Positions 5,621 to 9,915 of a stretch of 9,915 nucleotides of DNA are shown here, one piece after another. Source of the stretch: an uncultured Clostridia bacterium (lineage in GTDB: Bacteria > Bacillota > Clostridia > UBA1381 > UMGS1253); the NCBI GenBank assembly GCA_934456295.1, contig CAKSHB010000050.1:1-9915 (forward strand), read 5' to 3'. How positions within the stretch are numbered: position 1 is the stretch's first letter; every line of letters begins with the position of its first letter. The notes under the pieces were generated by a model that was not told the origin of the DNA, made no database searches, and saw nothing but the letters and a program-made list of their open reading frames with translations. Made by a program: the position numbers and the translations under genes.

Positions 5621-6817
5621 ATGTCTGATTTAAACAGCACACCAAAATCAAACAGGCTGCATATTGCGTTTTTCGGAAAACGCAACTCGGGCAAGTCGTC
5701 GCTTATAAATGCGGTCACGGCGCAGAATACGGCGATTGTGTCGGACACTGCGGGCACAACTGCCGACCCTGTGTATAAGCCCATGGAGATAAATCCTCTG
5801 GGCGCATGCGTACTGATTGATACGGCAGGCTTTGATGACGTGGGCGAGCTTGGGGCGCTGCGTGTGGAAAAAACGCAAGATGTGTTGGAGCGCACGGACA
5901 TTGCGGTTATGGTGCTTGCGGATTTGGATTTTACGCATGAAAAAGAATGGCTGAAAAAGTTACGGGCGAAAAACATACCCGTTCTGGCGGTTATAAATAA
6001 AAGCGATATATTGGAAAATGCGGCGGAGATAGAGCAAAAAGCGGAAAAAGAACTTTCGGTTGTGCCGATACGCGTGAGTGCAAAAACGAAGGACGGCACG
6101 GACAAAATCAAAGACGCGCTTGTGCGCCTTGTGCCGGAAGGGTTTGCGCCGGAAACAATAGCGCGCCATCTTGCCGGCAAAAACGATATAGTATTGCTTG
6201 TAATGCCGCAGGATATACAGGCGCCGAAGGGCAGACTGATATTGCCCCAGGTGCAGACAATACGCGATTTGCTGGACGGAAAGGCAACGGTTGTATCATG
6301 TACGACCGATTGTATGGACAGCGCCCTCGGCGCACTGAAGGAGCCGCCGAAACTTATAATCACGGACTCGCAGGCGTTTGACATTGTGTATGCAAAAAAG
6401 CCGGAACAGAGCCTTCTGACATCATTTTCCGTTTTGCTTGCACGCCACAAAGGGGATATAGGTGAATTTGTGCGCGGAGCGGCAGCGCTTGACAGCCTGA
6501 CGGAAAACGACCGCGTGCTTATTGGGGAGGCATGCACTCATGCGCCCATGAGTGAGGATATAGGAAGAGTGAAACTGCCGCGCATGCTGAAAAAGCGCGT
6601 GGGTGAGGGGCTTAGGGTAGACGTTGTTTCGGGGACGGATTTTCCCGATGATTTGTCCGTATATTCACTGATAATACATTGCGGCGCATGCATGTTTAAC
6701 CGGCGCTATGTTATGTCGCGCATAGAAAAAGCGAGAAAAGCCGGTGTGCCGATTACAAATTACGGAGTTGCAATCGCGAAAATAAACGGCATACTTGATA
6801 AAATCGAAACATATTAG
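5621..6817 (+). CDS. hydF: [FeFe]-hydrogenase H-cluster maturation GTPase HydF
   Basis: HydF is the GTPase scaffold on which the 2Fe subcluster is assembled from the HydG and HydE products and delivered to apo-hydrogenase. The 398-residue protein has an Era/TrmE-like GTPase domain: P-loop GKRNSGKS (19-26), switch I region with GTT (45-47), G3 DTAG (67-70) and G4 NKSD (126-129). A central dimerisation region follows. The C-terminal cluster-binding signature is CTH (Cys305, His307), 45 residues, then HCGAC (His353, Cys354, Cys357). This fits the HydF pattern CxHx(44-53)HCxxC. The start ATG at 5621 follows a very strong GGGGGAGGAG (5606-5615), and hydG ends 14 bases upstream. It is the last gene of the operon, ending before the terminator at 6828-6858. 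No hydE is in the window. The protein looks complete and functional. Confidence 0.97.
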   Translation: MSDLNSTPKSNRLHIAFFGKRNSGKSSLINAVTAQNTAIVSDTAGTTADPVYKPMEINPLGACVLIDTAGFDDVGELGALRVEKTQDVLERTDIAVMVLADLDFTHEKEWLKKLRAKNIPVLAVINKSDILENAAEIEQKAEKELSVVPIRVSAKTKDGTDKIKDALVRLVPEGFAPETIARHLAGKNDIVLLVMPQDIQAPKGRLILPQVQTIRDLLDGKATVVSCTTDCMDSALGALKEPPKLIITDSQAFDIVYAKKPEQSLLTSFSVLLARHKGDIGEFVRGAAALDSLTENDRVLIGEACTHAPMSEDIGRVKLPRMLKKRVGEGLRVDVVSGTDFPDDLSVYSLIIHCGACMFNRRYVMSRIEKARKAGVPITNYGVAIAKINGILDKIETY

Positions 6818-6827
6818 CAGCAGTCAG

Positions 6828-6858
6828 AAAAGCCTTTGGATTATTCCAAAGGCTTTTT
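6828..6858. terminator. Bidirectional intrinsic terminator between hydF and the PPTase gene
   Basis: GCCTTTGGA (6832-6840) pairs perfectly with TCCAAAGGC (6845-6853) around a TTAT loop. It is flanked by AAAA (6828-6831) on the left and TTTTT (6854-6858) on the right, so a T-run follows the stem on either strand. It lies 10 bases after the hydF stop and 10 bases beyond the stop of the convergent minus-strand PPTase gene, and can serve both. Confidence 0.92.
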
Positions 6859-6868
6859 GTGTGTAAAC

Positions 6869-7468
6869 TTATAATTCGCCGCCATAATATGTACATATGC
6901 TCAGAACATAATCGCCGCATGTGCGTGTGTGTATGTGCACCTGACTGTCATTGCGCGTCAGGCAGTTTTTTATATCGGAGTTTGCGATACTGTTTCCGTA
7001 CATTTTTATTACAGCTTCTTTCTGCGTCCAAAGCTTTGTAAATTCATGCGCTTTGTCAAAGCTTTTTTCGATTTGCAGAATTTCCGGTTTGCAGCATACG
7101 CGCTCGGCGGTGCGCGGCTTGTATCCGCGTATTTTCTGAATATCAGCGCCGACAGGCTTATCATGCACGGCACAGACAACATAATCTCCGGAATGGCTTA
7201 TGTTAAAATGAACATCGGGGTAATTTTCGATGTATGGCTTGCCGCGTGCCGTATATGCAAAATGCTGATTTTCAAATGGTATGCCGAAAACGTTTTTTAT
7301 TGCCGTTTTTGCGAGAATGTGCCCTGCGAGCATACAGTCCGCATTGTACCTGATTTTTTGTTTTGCAATTTTATTTTGCCGCGCAGAGTCGGAAAATGAC
7401 AGCATGTATCTGAAAATACCGTCGTCTATAGGTTTTTTTATGCTGCATATAAAAATTTCGGGTTTCAT
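6869..7468 (-). CDS. Sfp-type 4'-phosphopantetheinyl transferase
   Basis: The enzyme transfers 4'-phosphopantetheine from coenzyme A to a serine of acyl or peptidyl carrier proteins. The 199-residue protein has GKPY (76-79), FNISHSGDYVV (88-98), VGADIQKI (106-113, with metal ligand Asp109) and FTKLWTQKEAVIK (143-155, with Glu151). This is the Sfp/Gsp/HetI arrangement, longer than AcpS (about 120 residues). Gln111 occupies the place where Sfp has its second acidic metal ligand; the substitution is tolerated in some family members. The start at 7468 is chosen because AGGTGA lies just upstream. A TTG five codons earlier has no RBS. It follows the MATE gene by 48 bases on the same strand, so cotranscription is likely. 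No NRPS, PKS or carrier protein gene is in the window, so its partner is unknown. Confidence 0.92.
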   Translation of the reverse strand: MKPEIFICSIKKPIDDGIFRYMLSFSDSARQNKIAKQKIRYNADCMLAGHILAKTAIKNVFGIPFENQHFAYTARGKPYIENYPDVHFNISHSGDYVVCAVHDKPVGADIQKIRGYKPRTAERVCCKPEILQIEKSFDKAHEFTKLWTQKEAVIKMYGNSIANSDIKNCLTRNDSQVHIHTRTCGDYVLSICTYYGGEL

Positions 7469-7516
7469 ATAAATCACCTGCAATCAGGGTTATATTTCCG
7501 TATCGGAAAAGCCTGC

Positions 7517-8890
7517 TTATAAATTATGAACCAGATTTTTTACCCATTTTCCTTTAAATACACGCCGTGTTATAAGTACGGCTTTTACAATTTCCTCCGA
7601 AAGCATTGCCGCATGCACGATTATAATGTTGCAGTGCAGTACAAGTCCGAACAGTGCGCCGAGCGGAAGCGCAATACACCATACGCCGGCAAGGTCGAGC
7701 CAGAGAGAGAATTTTGTATCGCCGCCGCTGCGCAGAACACCTGCCATCTGTACCATGGTTGTGTTTTTCAGAGGTGCATATACTGCGCTTACAATAAGAA
7801 CCATTGATGCATAAAAAACAACCTCGTCCGATACATTGTATATGTATTTTATAATAAGAGAGCTGAGTGCAATTATGACTGTGAATGCCAGACTGAATAT
7901 GGGCGTGATTATGTTGATACGCTTGCCGTACTCGAGAGCAAGTTCTTCTTTTCCTTCACCGATGGTTTTACCGACTATAACGCCGGCGGAGTAGCTTATG
8001 CCGAAAAAGAGTGCGCGGAACAGGTTATCAAAAACGCTGTTTATGTTCATTGCGGCAACAACGCCCGTTCCCATACGGGAATAAACCACAGAGTAAAGGG
8101 CAACGCCCAGCCCCCATACAGTTTCGTTTAGGATTATCGGCGATACTGCGCGCGCAAACGGATTTACGAAGTTTTTATTCCATGCACGCATAAAATCACG
8201 CGGACGTATCGAAATAAAGCGAAAACGCGTATAAAGCGCAGCGATAACGATAACGAGCTCCACTGCACGGGCAATAGCCGTGGCAATTGCCGCACCTTCA
8301 ACGCCGAGCGCCGGCAGACCGAGCTTTCCGAAGATGAAAATATAATTAAGCGCAGTATTTGTTACAAGCGATACAATCGATACGGCAAGCGCAAGAGCGG
8401 GACGCTCAATCGTACGCACAGAGTTGCTTATTGTCCATGAAATGCCGCATGGGATATATGTAAAAGCTATCAGGCGAAGGTATTTGCAGCCGAGCGATAT
8501 AACCTGCTCATCGTCTGTGAAAATGCGCATAAGGACCTCGGGGCAAAATATTGCCGCAATGGTGAAAACAATGCACACACTAAGGCTTAAACAGATACTC
8601 AGCGCCATGGTTTTGCGTATGCTGTCCGTATCGTTTTTGCCCCAGAACTGCGCAACGAATACATTGCAGCCGCTGCTTATGCCGAAGAGTATGAGAGATA
8701 GTATGAAGAAAATCTGATTTGCAAGCCCGACAGAGGCGATTGATATGTCGCCGAGCTGACCGACCATTATTGTGTCAGCCGTGTTTACTGCTGCATTTAT
8801 GAGATTTTGCAGCGCTATCGGAAGCGACAGCGCAAAAAGCCATTTTAAAAAGTGTTTGTCCCTGATTGCCTCGATAAATATTTTTGCCAT
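7517..8890 (-). CDS. MATE-family efflux transporter
   Basis: This is an integral membrane Na+- or H+-coupled antiporter of the multidrug and toxic compound extrusion family. The 457-residue length suits the usual two bundles of six helices. Near the start, LSLPIALQNLINAAVNTADT followed by IMVGQLGD is the characteristic first-helix MATE sequence. AQFWGKND (about 79-86) marks the conserved loop after helix 2. Hydrophobic segments recur through the whole length, with a central loop carrying Arg/Lys-rich sequence (TRFRFISIRPRDF) between the halves. The start ATG (8890-8888) has GGAG six to seven bases upstream on the minus strand, and a strong promoter lies 55 bases further up. The PPTase gene is next downstream. 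Substrate cannot be told from sequence; it could export a drug, a metabolite or a product made with help of the PPTase. Confidence 0.93.
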   Translation of the reverse strand: MAKIFIEAIRDKHFLKWLFALSLPIALQNLINAAVNTADTIMVGQLGDISIASVGLANQIFFILSLILFGISSGCNVFVAQFWGKNDTDSIRKTMALSICLSLSVCIVFTIAAIFCPEVLMRIFTDDEQVISLGCKYLRLIAFTYIPCGISWTISNSVRTIERPALALAVSIVSLVTNTALNYIFIFGKLGLPALGVEGAAIATAIARAVELVIVIAALYTRFRFISIRPRDFMRAWNKNFVNPFARAVSPIILNETVWGLGVALYSVVYSRMGTGVVAAMNINSVFDNLFRALFFGISYSAGVIVGKTIGEGKEELALEYGKRINIITPIFSLAFTVIIALSSLIIKYIYNVSDEVVFYASMVLIVSAVYAPLKNTTMVQMAGVLRSGGDTKFSLWLDLAGVWCIALPLGALFGLVLHCNIIIVHAAMLSEEIVKAVLITRRVFKGKWVKNLVHNL

Positions 8891-8944
8891 TTAAATCTCC
8901 GTCCCGCCGCTGTGTATCGGCACAAATAGTAGTAAGATATGTTA

Positions 8945-8973
8945 ATTATACAATATAAACGGAGTATATGCAA
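8945..8973 (-). promoter_or_regulatory. Promoter of the MATE-PPTase unit
   Basis: Reading the minus strand, TTGCAT (8973-8968) and a perfect TATAAT (8950-8945) are separated by 17 bases. This is close to the vegetative sigma-A consensus. Transcription would begin near 8938, about 48 bases before the MATE start codon. Confidence 0.7.
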
Positions 8974-8993
8974 GTGTTAAACATTTATAAAAT

Positions 8994-9054
8994 CGAGCAT
9001 CATGTTCCGAAGAGATTTTTCAATTAATACATAAAAACGGACGTAAAATGCTCG
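8994..9054. repeat. Spaced inverted repeat between two divergent promoters
   Basis: CGAGCAT (8994-9000) and ATGCTCG (9048-9054) form a perfect 7-bp inverted repeat with 47 bases between. A second short complement just inside (CCG with CGG) could extend it. It sits in the 325-base divergent spacer (8891-9215), upstream of both the MATE and the symporter promoters. It could be paired half-sites for a regulator or an accidental match. Apart from this repeat, the two promoters and the A-tracts at 9067-9100, I see nothing else in the spacer. Confidence 0.25.
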
Positions 9055-9103
9055 GCAGACATATTGAAAAATTAAAAAAAATTGCCAAAATGGAAAAAAA
9101 CTA

Positions 9104-9132
9104 TTTACACGGCACGAAAAATGTAGTATTAT
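9104..9132 (+). promoter_or_regulatory. Promoter of the sodium:solute symporter gene
   Basis: TTTACA (9104-9109) and TATTAT (9127-9132) are spaced by exactly 17 bases and face the symporter start at 9216. This leaves a leader of about 77 bases. Four A-tracts (9067-9071, 9074-9081, 9087-9090, 9094-9100) lie directly upstream, consistent with an UP-element-like or curved region. Confidence 0.65.
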
Positions 9133-9215
9133 ATAAATTGTAGCATGGTAGGGTAATATTTTATTATCTCCAAAAATTAAAAATTTTATGCAGAACGGAA
9201 GGAAGGTAGTCAAAA

Positions 9216-9915
9216 ATGACACAAACAATCGCAACTGTTGCGCTGGTTGTATTTGCCTTGTCTATGATGACGATAGGCATATTCAGCATGCGCAAAGCAC
9301 AAACAATGGAAGGCTTTTTGTTAGGCGGAAGAAAAATGGGGCCATGGATATCGGCGTTCGCTTACGGGACTTCCTATTTTTCTGCCGTGGTTTTCATAGG
9401 ATATGCAGGTATGCACGGTTGGAAAATCGGTATTGGAAGCATATGGATAGGAATAGGAAACGCGATAGTCGGCTGCTATCTTGCATGGCGCCTGCTTGCA
9501 AGGCGCACACGTACGATGACGCACAAAATAAAAGCGTCAACGATGCCGGAATTTCTTGAAAGACGTTTTAATTCTTCGCCGATGAAGGTGTATGCGGCGA
9601 TTATAATTTTTGTATTTTTGGTGCCGTACGCGGCAAGTGTGTATAAAGGACTCGGGGTGTTGTTTTCGGCGATATTTCCCGGAAGCTCCGAGATTGTATG
9701 TATGGCAATAGTTGCCGCACTTACGGCAGTATACCTTGTGCTGGGCGGTTATGTTGCAACGGCGGTAAATGATTTCATACAGGGAATTATAATGCTTGCG
9801 GGCGTTGTACTTATGATTGCGGCAATAATAAGCAGACCTGAGGTCGGCGGATTTGTCGGAAACTTTGAGGTAACAATCAAAAAACGCGCGAGATTCGTTA
9901 AAGAGGATATTTGTA
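9216..9915 (+). CDS. Sodium:solute symporter family protein (N-terminal part, cut by the window edge)
   Basis: The frame is open from ATG 9216 to the last base, giving 233 complete codons. The product resembles the SSS (SLC5) family of Na+-coupled transporters, LeuT-fold membrane proteins that import sugars, amino acids, vitamins or carboxylates. It begins MTQTIATVALVVFALSMM (first helix). A family-typical FLLGGRKMGPWISAFAYGTS (about 34-53) and SAVVFIGYAGMHGW follow. MPEFLERRFNSSPMK comes next, then further hydrophobic helices and LVLGGYVATAVNDFIQGII, the SSS signature with the GGY...D..Q pattern. The start is supported by GGAAGGAAGG (9197-9206), nine bases before ATG. It is divergent from the MATE gene and has its own promoter. 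The first part of a complete protein would be about 480-500 residues, so roughly half is seen. The substrate is not identifiable; proline, pantothenate or sugar are all possible. Confidence 0.9.
   Translation, partial: MTQTIATVALVVFALSMMTIGIFSMRKAQTMEGFLLGGRKMGPWISAFAYGTSYFSAVVFIGYAGMHGWKIGIGSIWIGIGNAIVGCYLAWRLLARRTRTMTHKIKASTMPEFLERRFNSSPMKVYAAIIIFVFLVPYAASVYKGLGVLFSAIFPGSSEIVCMAIVAALTAVYLVLGGYVATAVNDFIQGIIMLAGVVLMIAAIISRPEVGGFVGNFEVTIKKRARFVKEDIC

Noticed and set aside
5596..6537. 313-residue minus-strand open frame opposite hydF
   Set aside because: It is a Ser/Ala/Thr-rich low-complexity translation antisense to hydF, with no RBS or recognisable domain.
6929..7399. 156-residue plus-strand open frame opposite the PPTase gene
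   Set aside because: The minus-strand PPTase motifs are unambiguous and this frame is their shadow.
7469..7483. TTG start five codons upstream for the PPTase
   Set aside because: No Shine-Dalgarno sequence precedes it, whereas AGGTGA is correctly placed before the ATG at 7468.
9188..9559. 123-residue plus-strand frame overlapping the symporter start
   Set aside because: The other frame from 9216 has the RBS, hydrophobic helices and SSS signatures. This one is Arg/Cys-rich and lacks them.

Overview
The window reads as chromosomal DNA from an anaerobic, low-to-moderate GC Firmicute of clostridial type. The grounds are strong AAGGAGG-like ribosome binding sites, A/T-rich spacers with sigma-A-like promoters, a Gram-positive-type glucose-6-phosphate isomerase, and two dedicated maturases for [FeFe]-hydrogenase (HydG and HydF). 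I cannot name the genus. Base composition and codon use look uniform, and I see no transposase, integrase, CRISPR array, tRNA or rRNA.

Layout. Positions 1-1346 (+) hold nearly all of pgi, which lacks only its first few codons. At 1521-1934 (+) is a small P-loop NTPase-like protein of unknown function, with its own plausible promoter and a strong RBS. At 2063-3565 (+) is thrC (threonine synthase), preceded by a strong imperfect hairpin. A 334-base spacer (3566-3899) follows. It holds a promoter-like element, a good intrinsic terminator and an upstream 8-base segment able to pair with the terminator's 5' arm. I propose it as an attenuator or riboswitch-like leader for the next operon.

Positions 3900-6817 (+) carry a compact hydrogenase-maturation operon. 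It consists of a TM1266-family putative regulator, hydG (makes the Fe-CO-CN synthon of the H-cluster) and hydF (GTPase scaffold that assembles the 2Fe subcluster and hands it to the hydrogenase). No hydE and no hydrogenase structural gene are in the window, so these must lie elsewhere if the pathway is complete. The operon ends at a textbook terminator (6828-6858). This is shared in bidirectional fashion with the convergent minus-strand unit.

Positions 6869-8890 (-) carry a MATE-family multidrug/cation antiporter followed by a Sfp-type 4'-phosphopantetheinyl transferase 48 bases downstream. They are probably one transcript driven by a very good promoter at 8945-8973. From 9216 (+) to the window edge runs the N-terminal half of a sodium:solute symporter (SSS family), transcribed divergently from the MATE gene. 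Its promoter (9104-9132) has phased A-tracts just upstream.

Most of the content is ordinary core metabolism plus H2 metabolism. The most interesting candidate for something undescribed is the structured leader ahead of the hydrogenase-maturation operon. The uncharacterised P-loop protein comes next.
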